Virus record (IMG/VR): IMGVR_UViG_3300033144_004516
Location: 1 to 40,514 of that record
Length of the DNA: 40,514 nucleotides
Reading direction: 5' to 3' (one strand)
Source of the DNA: a virus
A program made the position numbers and the translations under genes. A model generated the notes under the pieces. The model was not told the origin of the DNA. It saw only the letters and a program-made list of their open reading frames with translations, and searched no databases. Below are positions 1 through 6,072 of this stretch, piece after piece. The stretch's first letter is position 1, and each line of letters opens with the position of its first letter.

Positions 1-192
1 GTGATAAGCGCAGACCTGGACGGAGCCGAACTGAGGCGTGAGAAGCGCAAGAACCCCTATCACGTCCGATGCGACGGCAAGGCCGACGACCAGGATATCA
101 ACGATGCCATTCAAAGCGTGAACAAGAGCGCAAGATGGACCATCCTGGCTGATGTCTGGGAACGTATCTTCGGGGAGCGCGACAAACCATGA
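1..192 (+). CDS. hypothetical phage protein, probably 5'-truncated
   Basis: The reading frame is open from the first base of the window and ends at a TGA overlapping the next ATG. The GTG at base 1 may be an internal valine codon, so the true start is probably upstream. The visible 63 residues are charged and soluble with no motif I recognise. The overlap with the membrane-protein gene suggests one late or lysis operon entering from the left. Function unknown. Confidence 0.5.
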   Translation: MISADLDGAELRREKRKNPYHVRCDGKADDQDINDAIQSVNKSARWTILADVWERIFGERDKP

Positions 193-500
193 TGCCCCAG
201 GGGAACCCGCAGGGCAACCCGGAAGAGGATAAGATGGATGCCATCTACCGCGGCATGTGTCACCTGCTGGGTGACCCGGCGTTCCCGAACGGCCAAGGAA
301 TGATCGCCCGCCTGGAGGCGGCACTGAATAATATCAACGATACCATGAAGGCGCAGCAGGAGGAGATAGAGACGCTGAAGCAAACGGACATACGGCAGGA
401 AGAGAGGTGGGGGATGATCAAGTGGGGGGCCGGCGCTATCTCGGGGTTGGTGGTAAGTGCCTTCGTGACGGGAATCAAGGCCCTGCTGGGGGGGAAATAG
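189..500 (+). CDS. holin/XhlA-like small membrane protein
   Basis: 103 residues. About residues 40-75 form a heptad-rich amphipathic stretch rich in Glu/Gln/Lys, likely a coiled coil. Residues about 78-98 form one hydrophobic membrane segment (WGAGAISGLVVSAFVTGIKA), followed by a short Gly/Lys tail. Coiled coil plus C-terminal anchor is the plan of XhlA/hemolysin-type phage proteins that assist the holin in lysis. That assignment rests on architecture, not on a diagnostic motif. The start overlaps the previous stop as ATGA, which indicates translational coupling. A second protein of the same plan occurs at 39418-39627. Confidence 0.6.
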   Translation: MMPQGNPQGNPEEDKMDAIYRGMCHLLGDPAFPNGQGMIARLEAALNNINDTMKAQQEEIETLKQTDIRQEERWGMIKWGAGAISGLVVSAFVTGIKALLGGK

Positions 501-502
501 AA

Positions 503-659
503 ATGGAGTTACCCCGTTAAGATTGTACGGACATCCGAACTCAAGCAGAAGAACAGGGACCTCGTAGCACTATACGAGCGTGTCCTTCGGCTGGAAGAGG
601 ACCTGAAAGAGGAACGAGAGAAGACCAGGAAGCTACTCCTGCTCAAGGGCAGAGGTTAA
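503..659 (+). pseudogene. coiled-coil gene out of frame after an early CCCC run
   Basis: A G-rich ribosome binding site precedes ATG 503, but that frame stops after five codons (MELPR). Dropping one C from the CCCC at 512-515 joins the ATG to an open frame running to TAA 659, about 51 residues. This frame is strongly charged and coiled-coil-like (e.g. ELKQKNRDLVALYERV, then RLEEDLKEEREK). It is also in phase with the preceding gene, whose TAG at 498-500 is the only stop between them. Possibilities are a frameshift mutation or homopolymer sequencing error, +1 slippage on CCC-C, or readthrough of TAG. TAG is an ordinary stop for many other genes here, so general recoding is unlikely. Confidence 0.45.
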
Positions 660-790
660 CAAAGGCTTTGCCCCACTTTCAGGTGTTTTTCTCCGTGCCG
701 GCCCGGTAAGGGCCATGTTGTGTGCCTAGAAAATCAACGCTGAGGGCATACATATAGTGCAGGCGTTGCAGTTTCCACGACGTGGGGGGT
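660..790. other. non-coding stretch with small hairpins
   Basis: No convincing gene on either strand. A short palindrome (CAAAG-G-CTTTG) near 660-670 is followed by a T-rich run near 686-691. A second hairpin, GGCCC-GGTAA-GGGCC, lies at 700-714. These could terminate transcription from the lysis genes, although neither is a classic stem directly followed by a T tract. Confidence 0.4.
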
Positions 791-796
791 TTGTGT

Positions 797-804
797 GGTA
801 TAAT
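797..804 (+). promoter_or_regulatory. extended -10 promoter P1 for small RNA 1
   Basis: The TGGTATAAT core has a perfect TATAAT at 799-804 preceded by TG one base upstream, the extended -10 form that needs little or no -35. No good -35 is seen at 17 bp. The same GTGGTATAAT block recurs at 871-880. Transcription would start near base 811. Confidence 0.6.
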
Positions 805-810
805 GTACCC

Positions 811-870
811 AACTGCCCTGCAACGTGTAGGGACAGTCCTTAAGTCGTCCACCAGGGCGGCTTTTGATTT
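811..870 (+). ncRNA. candidate small RNA 1 with intrinsic terminator
   Basis: About 55-60 bases between promoter P1 and a terminator, with no sensible ORF. It contains a hairpin (CTG-CCCT / AGGG-A-CAG, roughly 812-836). It ends in a 7-bp stem GTCGTCC-ACCA-GGGCGGC (844-861, with G-U pairs in RNA) followed by TTTTGATTT. No family is recognised. The inference rests on tight spacing of promoter, hairpin and terminator. Confidence 0.45.
844..870 (+). terminator. intrinsic terminator of small RNA 1
   Basis: Stem 844-850 pairs with 855-861 around an ACCA loop and is followed by TTTTGATTT. The T tract merges into the second promoter element, so this unit ends where the next begins. Confidence 0.5.
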
Positions 871-872
871 GT

Positions 873-880
873 GGTATAAT
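873..880 (+). promoter_or_regulatory. extended -10 promoter P2 for tRNA-like RNA
   Basis: A second TG-G-TATAAT, with TATAAT at 875-880. The predicted start, 6-8 bases downstream, falls at 886-888, exactly where the tRNA-like 5' strand CGGGTAG begins. Confidence 0.6.
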
Positions 881-885
881 ATCGG

Positions 886-1050
886 CGGGTAGTGGTGGAA
901 TAGAGACACTAGGAGACCCGTAAGACTCGCATGGGAGCCGTGCTTTCTGCGGCGTACCGCGTTATTGTGAGTTGTCCAAGGGTGAGAGTCCCTTGGCTAC
1001 CCGGCCAGAACTGCTCCCCGCCGTTCCTCGGAACTGGCGGGGTTGTTTTT
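886..1050 (+). ncRNA. structured RNA with tRNA-like ends
   Basis: The RNA would start with CGGGTAG (886-892), which pairs perfectly with CTACCCG (997-1003). This is followed by GCCA, the layout of a tRNA acceptor stem, discriminator base and CCA. The next bases (TGGTGGAAT...AGACAC) resemble the D arm of tRNA-Leu. Just before the 3' strand lies a 7-bp hairpin CCAAGGG-TGAGAGT-CCCTTGG where a T arm would sit, but its loop is not TTCRANY. Between them is a GCGG-CGTA-CCGC hairpin and no normal anticodon arm. At 118 bases it is too long for an ordinary tRNA and too short for one with a group I intron. It is bounded by P2 and a strong terminator. Likely a stand-alone RNA or a degenerate tRNA-derived element; function unknown. 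Confidence 0.55.
1016..1050 (+). terminator. strong intrinsic terminator
   Basis: A 7-bp GC stem, CCCCGCC (1016-1022) with GGCGGGG (1036-1042), contains an inner GTTCC/GGAAC pairing. TTGTTTTT follows directly. It ends the tRNA-like RNA unit. Confidence 0.85.
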
Positions 1051-1077
1051 GCAACCTCGGATCATATCTTGTAAAAT
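1049..1077 (+). promoter_or_regulatory. promoter of the collagen-like gene
   Basis: TTGCAA at 1049-1054, a 17-bp spacer, then TAAAAT at 1072-1077 (5 of 6 to TATAAT). It begins on the T tract of the preceding terminator and lies about 24 bp before the start codon. An independent promoter for one gene is typical of a phage 'moron' expressed in the lysogen. Confidence 0.55.
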
Positions 1078-1100
1078 GCCCCCATAAGAAAGGGGGGATT

Positions 1101-1583
1101 ATGTCACGCCTCTTTGTTCTCTCCATGCTTCTCGTCCTACTACTTATTGGGGCCAGTGTAGGCATTACCTATCTCACCTTAGAGTATACGGGGTTCAGGG
1201 GTCCGGTTGGTGGGCAGGGGCCACAAGGGATACAGGGCATACAGGGACCGCAGGGGATTCCTGGCGAACAAGGCCCACAGGGGCTGCAGGGGCAGCCCGG
1301 GGAGGCGGTTCTTTTCTTCTGTGACCCGCCGTGGGTCTCGGGCTACAATACGTGGACGGTGTATGGCATCGGGTTCCCTGAGGACGTGGTGGTTCGCCTT
1401 GAGTTCGAGCGTTGGGGTGTATCAGGTTGGCAGGACTGGTTCACAGAGACCGTCGCGTCAGATGAAAATGGGTCCTTTGAAATCTACTTCGAGGGCCTGG
1501 GCTTCTACGCCCTCGTCTACTCAATGGCAACCATCGATGGCCAGCCCTGGGCGTATACCCCGATATGGTTCGGTCCAGCCTAA
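1101..1583 (+). CDS. membrane-anchored collagen-like protein
   Basis: 160 residues from ATG 1101, chosen because GGGGGG lies just upstream; an earlier in-frame start would run through the promoter and terminator. Residues about 4-28 are a hydrophobic signal-anchor ([19 protein letters not shown]). Residues about 31-67 are Gly-X-Y collagen triplets rich in Gln and Pro ([20 protein letters not shown]). The remaining ~90 residues are aromatic and strand-rich, perhaps an Ig-like domain. Bacterial and phage collagen repeats form trimers used in fibres or surface stalks. With its own promoter and position beside the integrase, this may be a lysogenic-conversion surface protein; a virion fibre is the alternative. 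Its stop overlaps the convergent integrase stop by four bases. Confidence 0.75.
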   Translation: MSRLFVLSMLLVLLLIGASVGITYLTLEYTGFRGPVGGQGPQGIQGIQGPQGIPGEQGPQGLQGQPGEAVLFFCDPPWVSGYNTWTVYGIGFPEDVVVRLEFERWGVSGWQDWFTETVASDENGSFEIYFEGLGFYALVYSMATIDGQPWAYTPIWFGPA

Positions 1584-2611
1584 GTGGAGGCCTGCCGACC
1601 AAACGTTCTCCACCGTTCCGCTGAACTCTTCTCCTTTAACCGCAATAGCGGGTCGTGTATCCTATGTGCCCTCATGCCGTCCTCCTGGTTGATGGTAGTC
1701 AGATACCTCTCCGTGGTTCTCATGCTGCTATGACCAAGTATCTCCTGTAGGTATCTCAGACTGCCTCCACTTCGCAGGAAGTCAGTCGCAAACGTATGCC
1801 TTAACGTATGTGCAGAGCACCGAATATCCGTAATCCCGGCCCGCTCCTTCAACCTCTCTATGGCAATCTTGACGCCCTCTCTCGTCAACGGTCGCCTTTC
1901 CTCACTTAGCCATAGATAGTCCGTTTCTGGCCGATCAAACTTGAGGTAGCTTATCAGGGCTCGGCAGACTACTGGCGACAGATACAACCTCTGCTGCTTG
2001 TTGTTCTTGCGCCAGACAAGAACCTCGTGATTTGTGAGATCAAGGTTCCCCATCCTGAGATTACTCAACTCCGCCAGCCTCATGCCCGTACCATAGAACA
2101 TGAGGATAATGGCCCTGTTGCGGGCTCCCAGAAAGGTGTTGACGGGGCACAAGCCAAGTAGTCTGTCGATATGCTCATGAGACAGGATGGGTACGATAGG
2201 CCGAGGAAGTGGGGGGCGCTTCACGTGCTGCATGGGGCTCGCCTCTATCGCGCCTTCCTCAATAAGCCACTGGAAAAACCGGTGCAAGCCCCGGTAGAAC
2301 TTCTCCTGCGTGCTAACCGCCAAGCCCCTCTGCTTAAGAGATAGCAGCCATGCCCTGATGTGAGCAGGCTCAATCTCCCTGACCTCAAAGGGCAGACCTT
2401 CCCTCTCCAAGAAATCCCGGAAGTTTCCCAGAACCCCCCGCATATTGGAGAGCGTGCCTGTTGCCCTCCCTTCTGATGTATAGGCCAATAGGAGGTATGC
2501 GATTTGTCTATCGATACTAGGCTGTTTAGACTGGGTTCCAGCTAGGTAGGACCTCCACTGTGGGGCCTTGTTTGGACTAGCATATACAACCATGTTTTCA
2601 TATTCGGGCAC
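1580..2611 (-). CDS. int: tyrosine recombinase, phage integrase
   Basis: 343 residues with the XerC/D-type plan: N-terminal SAM-like core-binding domain (about 25-125) and catalytic domain (about 140-325). Active-site residues are visible: Arg178 (GTGMRLAEL), Lys in RKNNKQ near 202-205, His268 and Arg271 (HTLRHTF), His294 (LGHSS) and nucleophile Tyr303 (TERYL). It should integrate and excise the phage at the tRNA-Ile site 17 bp upstream of its start. The longest frame begins at a GTG whose GGAG lies only one base away, so ATG seven codons in (2593-2591) is a possible real start. It is transcribed away from attP. Confidence 0.95.
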   Translation of the reverse strand: MPEYENMVVYASPNKAPQWRSYLAGTQSKQPSIDRQIAYLLLAYTSEGRATGTLSNMRGVLGNFRDFLEREGLPFEVREIEPAHIRAWLLSLKQRGLAVSTQEKFYRGLHRFFQWLIEEGAIEASPMQHVKRPPLPRPIVPILSHEHIDRLLGLCPVNTFLGARNRAIILMFYGTGMRLAELSNLRMGNLDLTNHEVLVWRKNNKQQRLYLSPVVCRALISYLKFDRPETDYLWLSEERRPLTREGVKIAIERLKERAGITDIRCSAHTLRHTFATDFLRSGGSLRYLQEILGHSSMRTTERYLTTINQEDGMRAHRIHDPLLRLKEKSSAERWRTFGRQAST

Positions 2612-2627
2612 TCCTAATTTTACAAAA

Positions 2628-2672
2628 TGGTGGGCGATAGTGGACTCGAACCACTGACCCCAGTCTTATCAG
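2628..2672 (-). other. attP: attP core: 3' half of tRNA-Ile(GAT)
   Basis: Read on the minus strand, 45 bases match a tRNA-Ile from the anticodon loop CTGATAA to the terminal CCA. They include a T arm with stem AGTGG/CCACT and loop TTCGAGT, then 3' acceptor strand ATCGCCC plus ACCA. The 5' half of a tRNA is absent, so this is not a tRNA gene. Tyrosine integrases commonly use the anticodon loop as crossover site and restore the host tRNA 3' end on integration. Phage genes lie on both sides, so this is attP rather than attL or attR. Confidence 0.85.
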
Positions 2673-2736
2673 GACATACCGCCAAAAATAATAGGAGCCC
2701 CGCCCTCCTTCCTGACAAAAGACTTCGGCGTACCAC

Positions 2737-3117
2737 CTAGTTTAAGGATCGCAACATAATCCTTACGGCCTCTTTCTTTTCTGGCGACAGCTTGGCCCAG
2801 GTGTAGAGGAAAAACTCTGTAATGTCGTATGGTATGTGGCCGTTCGGGCAGCCCTCTGAGGATTCGCCGTTCTCCCAACACAGGAAGTCCAAGCTCCGCC
2901 CGAGCACCCTGGCGATACGCAACAGCGTGTCCAGTTCCGGCAGGCTGCTTCCTTTCACCACATTGCTGATGGTCATACTCGGCAAGCCAGTGCGCCGCGC
3001 CAACTCCGCCTGAATCATCATCTGGCGGTCCAATTCTCCACGTATTCTCTCCGCCACCCTCTGCGCTATCCGCTTTCGCTGGGCAAGTTTTTGTTCATTC
3101 GTGAGTTTGCCTTCCAT
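2737..3117 (-). CDS. XRE-family (Cro/C1-type) repressor
   Basis: 126 residues. A helix-turn-helix occupies about residues 34-80 (AELARRTGLPSMTISNVVKG, then SLPELDTLLRIARVLG), the classic HTH_3 fold. The N-terminus is basic. The C-terminal part (IPYDITEFFLYTWAKL...) may form the dimer interface; there is no peptidase domain, so it is not a LexA-type self-cleaving repressor. It is divergent from the early operon across a region with promoters in both directions, which fits a lysogeny regulator controlling itself and the rightward promoter. Confidence 0.88.
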   Translation of the reverse strand: MEGKLTNEQKLAQRKRIAQRVAERIRGELDRQMMIQAELARRTGLPSMTISNVVKGSSLPELDTLLRIARVLGRSLDFLCWENGESSEGCPNGHIPYDITEFFLYTWAKLSPEKKEAVRIMLRSLN

Positions 3118-3145
3118 CTACCCCCCAGTATGCGTTTTCCCCTAA

Positions 3146-3174
3146 ATCTTAATATGTTTGGGTTTTACTGTCAA
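3146..3174 (-). promoter_or_regulatory. leftward promoter for the repressor
   Basis: On the minus strand, TTGACA (3174-3169), a 17-bp spacer and TAAGAT (3151-3146). About 29 bp separate the -10 from the repressor start codon. Confidence 0.75.
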
Positions 3175-3205
3175 CAGGGAACTACCGTCCCGGTTATTCT
3201 TCGTC

Positions 3206-3218
3206 TTAAGCGCCTTAA
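3206..3218. promoter_or_regulatory. candidate operator in the switch region
   Basis: Perfect inverted repeat TTAAG-CGC-CTTAA midway between the two divergent promoters. TTAA-type half sites recur nearby (TCTTAA near 3148, CCTTAA near 3320). The size suits an HTH dimer, but which protein binds is unknown. Confidence 0.45.
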
Positions 3219-3267
3219 TAAGTTTACAATGGGAGTTACGGTTTTCGGGGGAGACATACCTAATCTA

Positions 3268-3296
3268 TTGACAGTTCATAAAGGCGATGGTATAAG
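3268..3296 (+). promoter_or_regulatory. main rightward early promoter
   Basis: Perfect TTGACA (3268-3273), a 17-bp spacer and TATAAG (3291-3296). It faces the early operon, about 50 bp before the RHH gene, and is the likely lytic promoter held off by the repressor. Confidence 0.8.
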
Positions 3297-3346
3297 AGTT
3301 TCGTAATTCTCATAATTCCTTAAATTGCAATGTAACAGGAGGGCCG

Positions 3347-3583
3347 ATGCGAAAGAAACTAGACGGCGGAGGCGTTAAACCCATCACGGTGGCGTTAACG
3401 GCTGCGCAAATAGAGGAACTAGGGCAATACGCAGACTACCTTCACGACCAGACGGGAAGATTCGTCTCGGTCTCTCAGGTTGCCAGGGAGGCGGTTGACT
3501 TCTACTTCCTCTTCAGGGAGCCCCTTGACCTAGTAAGCCAGGCTATAGAGACCCTCCACAAACGCCTCCAGGATGGGCAGTAA
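3347..3583 (+). CDS. ribbon-helix-helix-like DNA-binding protein
   Basis: 78 residues with a GGAGG ribosome binding site (AGGAGGgccgATG). The order is a short strand (PITVALTAAQ), helix (IEELGQYADYLHDQTG), then VSVSQVAREAVDFYFLF. This resembles RHH proteins (strand-helix-helix with a conserved Ser/Val turn). As first gene after the early promoter it may act as a Cro-like or accessory regulator. The RHH call rests on pattern only. Confidence 0.6.
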   Translation: MRKKLDGGGVKPITVALTAAQIEELGQYADYLHDQTGRFVSVSQVAREAVDFYFLFREPLDLVSQAIETLHKRLQDGQ

Positions 3584-3591
3584 GCGTGCCC

Positions 3592-3747
3592 ATGCAAAAT
3601 CCGGAACCACCTCAACGTAAGCGGGGAAGGCCACGATGGGATGTGGCCCTGGTCCGTGCCCTTGAGAGTCTCAAAAAAGACGAGGAAAGGAGACGGGCAC
3701 TCCTATTGAACAAGACGGGGGCCGGGCCAGGACCACACCAGATATAA
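3592..3747 (+). CDS. small AT-hook-type basic protein
   Basis: 51 residues from ATG 3592; GTG 3586 in the same frame is an alternative start. The N-terminus contains RKRGRPRW, the AT-hook core GRP flanked by basic residues, which binds the minor groove of AT-rich DNA. A charged helix follows (ESLKKDEERRRALLLNK). The gene fills what would otherwise be a gap between two early genes. Its target could be the AT-rich iteron region, but that is speculation. Confidence 0.5.
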   Translation: MQNPEPPQRKRGRPRWDVALVRALESLKKDEERRRALLLNKTGAGPGPHQI

Positions 3748-3783
3748 CAGGCTGATACTACTTCGGAGAGCAAGGGGAGAACC

Positions 3784-4218
3784 ATGTCAAAAAATAACGT
3801 TAGTTGCAACATCGACGTCCTGCTCGGGGTAAGTGGCAAGAAGGTCCCGAAGTTGGGGTGCTCCCTGTGTGACGAATGGGACGAGGCAAGGGTCAGCGCT
3901 TCCAACCTCTTGAGAGAACACAGAGAAACCACCTATATCGCCGGCGAGATACTCCGTTCATGGTGGAGACAGGGAATGAACAAGATAACTTTGCCGAAGA
4001 GTGTCGAGCTGAAGCGTTCCGAAGCCAGATTGAAACAGGCGGAGAAGGCACATTTGCGGTGCGACAGGTGCACCATTCTCATCGGACCCAAGCACCACGA
4101 GAGGAAGGCACATTACATTGGCGAAAGATGCCTGTGTGATCATTGCGCCCTGGAACAAGAAGTAAGGAGGGATGATGACTTACAAGAACGTGCACGAACT
4201 CAAGGAGTACCTGCTTAG
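3784..4218 (+). CDS. zinc-binding hypothetical protein
   Basis: 144 residues, start supported by GGGGAG upstream. Cys pairs CSLC (about 26-29), CDRC (about 93-96) and CLCDHC (about 115-120) suggest two zinc sites separated by a helical, Lys/Glu-rich middle. No family recognised. Its last 47 bases overlap the next gene, whose own GGAGG lies inside this frame. Confidence 0.6.
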   Translation: MSKNNVSCNIDVLLGVSGKKVPKLGCSLCDEWDEARVSASNLLREHRETTYIAGEILRSWWRQGMNKITLPKSVELKRSEARLKQAEKAHLRCDRCTILIGPKHHERKAHYIGERCLCDHCALEQEVRRDDDLQERARTQGVPA

Positions 4219-5113
4219 GGGCGAACTCGAAATCGCGGCTCAGTACAAGAGAGACGAGGCCGACGGCAAAGATGCCATCGCTTTGCACTATGCCGGCTTG
4301 GCCGGGCACTACCGGTCTTTCCTAAAGCAGACTATTGCTATGCTGGAAAGAGACGAAGCCCGGTTGAAAGAGTTGGAGGTGGACAAAGCAGAGCGGGATC
4401 GTATTATTGAAAGCTTTGAGCCAATCATTGAACTCGCCCGCAAAATCAACTTTTGCGAGGACTATGAGTGCATCTACCCAGACGGCATGCACCGGGACGC
4501 CCGCTGCCTCGTGTGCGGCGAGAAGCCAAGCGAGCAAGAACTGCGGGACATGGACGCGGACAACGCGGGACATGGACGCGGACAACGTGGCCAAGGAGCG
4601 CCGGGAGCGCGAACTGGCGAGGGAGGAGGGCCAGCCATGTGCTTAGACATCGTAGACGAGACCCCGCGGCAGTATGAAGGCGAGTACGGCGTGGGCTGGA
4701 AGGTGTTTGTGAAGGTAGAAGACGGGCTGTACGAGGGGATTTACTACCTTAAAAACTCCTACCAGCAGGGGCAATGGTACGAGGATTGGCAGACAGGCAA
4801 TATATTGCCCAGCCGACCGTGTGACATCCCCAACACAACATGGGCGCTGGGCTACATGGCGGGTTACCACATCTTTGCGAACCACAAGGACGCTATGGCC
4901 TGGGCAGGCGCGATACGACCATGTGTAGAGATCGGCTCAGTCGTTGTGGCGCGTGTCCATTACCAAGACGTGGTAGCCAGCGGGTGGCAGTCACTCGGTC
5001 TTGTTTGGGTTAAGAAGGACCAGTGGGTATACGATCTTCACCCCGTCATAGTTGCCCGCCGCATGAAGATCGTAGAGGAAGTGCTGGAAGAGGAGGCCGT
5101 GGATGTTCATTAA
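4172..5113 (+). CDS. fused ORF made by a 22-bp tandem duplication
   Basis: As the sequence stands this is one 313-residue frame, but it looks like two genes joined by accident. Residues 1-128 are a charged helical protein with a CxxC (CLVCGE) near 113-116. Then come the duplicated bases, a Gly/Arg-rich linker (NAGHGRGQRGQG...), and from Met156 a different protein with its own GGAGG and ATG at 4637. Removing one 22-bp copy puts the first part into the frame ending at TAG 4644-4646 (…AKERRERELAREEG…), leaving two genes that overlap by ten bases, as elsewhere in this operon. The first protein is an unknown early protein. Confidence 0.6.
   Translation: MMTYKNVHELKEYLLRGELEIAAQYKRDEADGKDAIALHYAGLAGHYRSFLKQTIAMLERDEARLKELEVDKAERDRIIESFEPIIELARKINFCEDYECIYPDGMHRDARCLVCGEKPSEQELRDMDADNAGHGRGQRGQGAPGARTGEGGGPAMCLDIVDETPRQYEGEYGVGWKVFVKVEDGLYEGIYYLKNSYQQGQWYEDWQTGNILPSRPCDIPNTTWALGYMAGYHIFANHKDAMAWAGAIRPCVEIGSVVVARVHYQDVVASGWQSLGLVWVKKDQWVYDLHPVIVARRMKIVEEVLEEEAVDVH
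4544..4587 (+). repeat. perfect 22-bp tandem duplication
   Basis: Two adjacent identical 22-base copies, 4544-4565 and 4566-4587 (CGGGACATGGACGCGG...). The length is not a multiple of three, so one copy is frameshifting. It changes a two-gene arrangement into the fusion ORF. Confidence 0.95.
4637..5113 (+). CDS. hypothetical early protein (probable true second gene)
   Basis: 158 residues from ATG 4637, seven bases after GGAGG. Rich in aromatic residues and strands (GEYGVGWKVFVKVEDG, YLKNSYQQGQWYEDW), ending in an acidic helix (VEEVLEEEAVDVH). No known domain seen. It shares frame with the upstream ORF only because of the 22-bp duplication. Its end overlaps the next start by 11 bases. Confidence 0.6.
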   Translation: MCLDIVDETPRQYEGEYGVGWKVFVKVEDGLYEGIYYLKNSYQQGQWYEDWQTGNILPSRPCDIPNTTWALGYMAGYHIFANHKDAMAWAGAIRPCVEIGSVVVARVHYQDVVASGWQSLGLVWVKKDQWVYDLHPVIVARRMKIVEEVLEEEAVDVH

Positions 5114-5312
5114 GCTGCCGCAGTTTGGCCCCAATGAGGGGATGATTATCGATAATGACGTGCCGCCAGCCGACGTTCGGGAGATGGTCTTCACTATTGT
5201 CCTTGGCCCGAACGTGCTTGTGGACGACACCGAGGGCTACCTCAAGTGTGCCGCGCACATCATGGCCCAGTTCGGCGGACACAACGTCTCGCCGATCAAG
5301 AAGGTCAGATGA
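5103..5312 (+). CDS. hypothetical small early protein
   Basis: 69 residues. ATG follows GAGGAGG by six bases and overlaps the preceding stop; the end overlaps the nuclease start as ATGA. Mixed strand/helix, no motif seen. Tight coupling to the nuclease suggests co-translation; function unknown. Confidence 0.65.
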   Translation: MFIKLPQFGPNEGMIIDNDVPPADVREMVFTIVLGPNVLVDDTEGYLKCAAHIMAQFGGHNVSPIKKVR

Positions 5313-6058
5313 GCGAGCAGAAACGACCGCACCTGTCTCATACGCAGCTGAACATGTGGCTGCGATGCCCCCGCCAGTATGAGTTCCGCTACTGGAAGGG
5401 ACTCAAAATCCCCCCGGCGGGGGCCATGATCCAGGGCTCATGCTACCACGAGGCCCTGGCCCGGAACTTCACGCATAAGCTAGATACCCATGAAGACATG
5501 CCCGTCCCTGACATCTTGGACTACTTCAGCGACACCTGGGCCGCAAAGCTGGCCAGCGAGCCCGAGGTGGACTGGGAAGGTGACGACCCCGGCAGGCTCA
5601 AGGACGAGGGGGTAAGGCTCACCAAGATGTACAGGGAGCAGAAGGCCCCTGAGGTCCAGCCGTTCCTCGTCGAGGAGAAGCTCGTGCTGCCGCTGGACGG
5701 CCAGGACCTGGACTTCGTGGGCATAGTGGACCTGGTCTGCCTGGACGACCTGGTCGTGGACCACAAGACCGTAGCACGCACACCCACGCAGGCGGACGTG
5801 GACCAGGATATACAGGCTACAGCCTACGCATTCTTGCTACAGCGTGACATAGACTTCGCCATACATGCAGCCGTTAAGAACAAGACGCCCAAACTGGCTG
5901 AGATACGCACCCGCCGCACGCAGGCGGACATCGCCTGGTGGCTGGACATGGTGCAGGGCGTCTGGAGGCAAATGCAGACCGGCATAGCGCCGCCGAATCC
6001 GTGTGGGTGGCACTGCTCACCTGCAGGATGCGGGTATTGGCGGCTGTGCAGGCCGTAA
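5309..6058 (+). CDS. PD-(D/E)XK nuclease, RecB/Cas4-like, with Fe-S cysteines
   Basis: 249 residues from ATG 5309. Opening SHTQLNMWLRCPRQYEFRY is the usual start of PDDEXK_1 proteins, with Cys20. His47 (GSCYHEAL), Asp141 (GIVD), Asp151-His-Lys153 and a QxxxY motif (Q169-Y173) form the nuclease core. C-terminal Cys232, 236, 241 and 247 (CGWHCSPAGCGYWRLC) together with Cys20 resemble the 4Fe-4S staple of AddB and Cas4. In phages such proteins act as exonucleases in recombination or replication. It is followed at once by the RDF-like gene, suggesting a recombination pair. Confidence 0.88.
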   Translation: MSEQKRPHLSHTQLNMWLRCPRQYEFRYWKGLKIPPAGAMIQGSCYHEALARNFTHKLDTHEDMPVPDILDYFSDTWAAKLASEPEVDWEGDDPGRLKDEGVRLTKMYREQKAPEVQPFLVEEKLVLPLDGQDLDFVGIVDLVCLDDLVVDHKTVARTPTQADVDQDIQATAYAFLLQRDIDFAIHAAVKNKTPKLAEIRTRRTQADIAWWLDMVQGVWRQMQTGIAPPNPCGWHCSPAGCGYWRLCRP

Positions 6059-6072
6059 AGGAGGGAGAAGCA

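Noticed and set aside
498-500. Genome-wide TAG recoding
   Set aside because: Many clear genes here end in TAG (for example at 4218, 7548 and 16990), so TAG is used as a stop.
886-1003. Ordinary tRNA gene
   Set aside because: Ends and D arm look tRNA-like, but there is no anticodon stem-loop, the T loop is not TTCRANY, and 118 bases is too long.
972-1100. N-terminal extension of the collagen-like protein
   Set aside because: It would translate the RNA, terminator and promoter region; ATG 1101 has a strong ribosome binding site followed directly by a signal anchor.
2628-2672. Functional tRNA-Ile gene
   Set aside because: Only the 3' half is present; bases upstream do not form acceptor or D arms.
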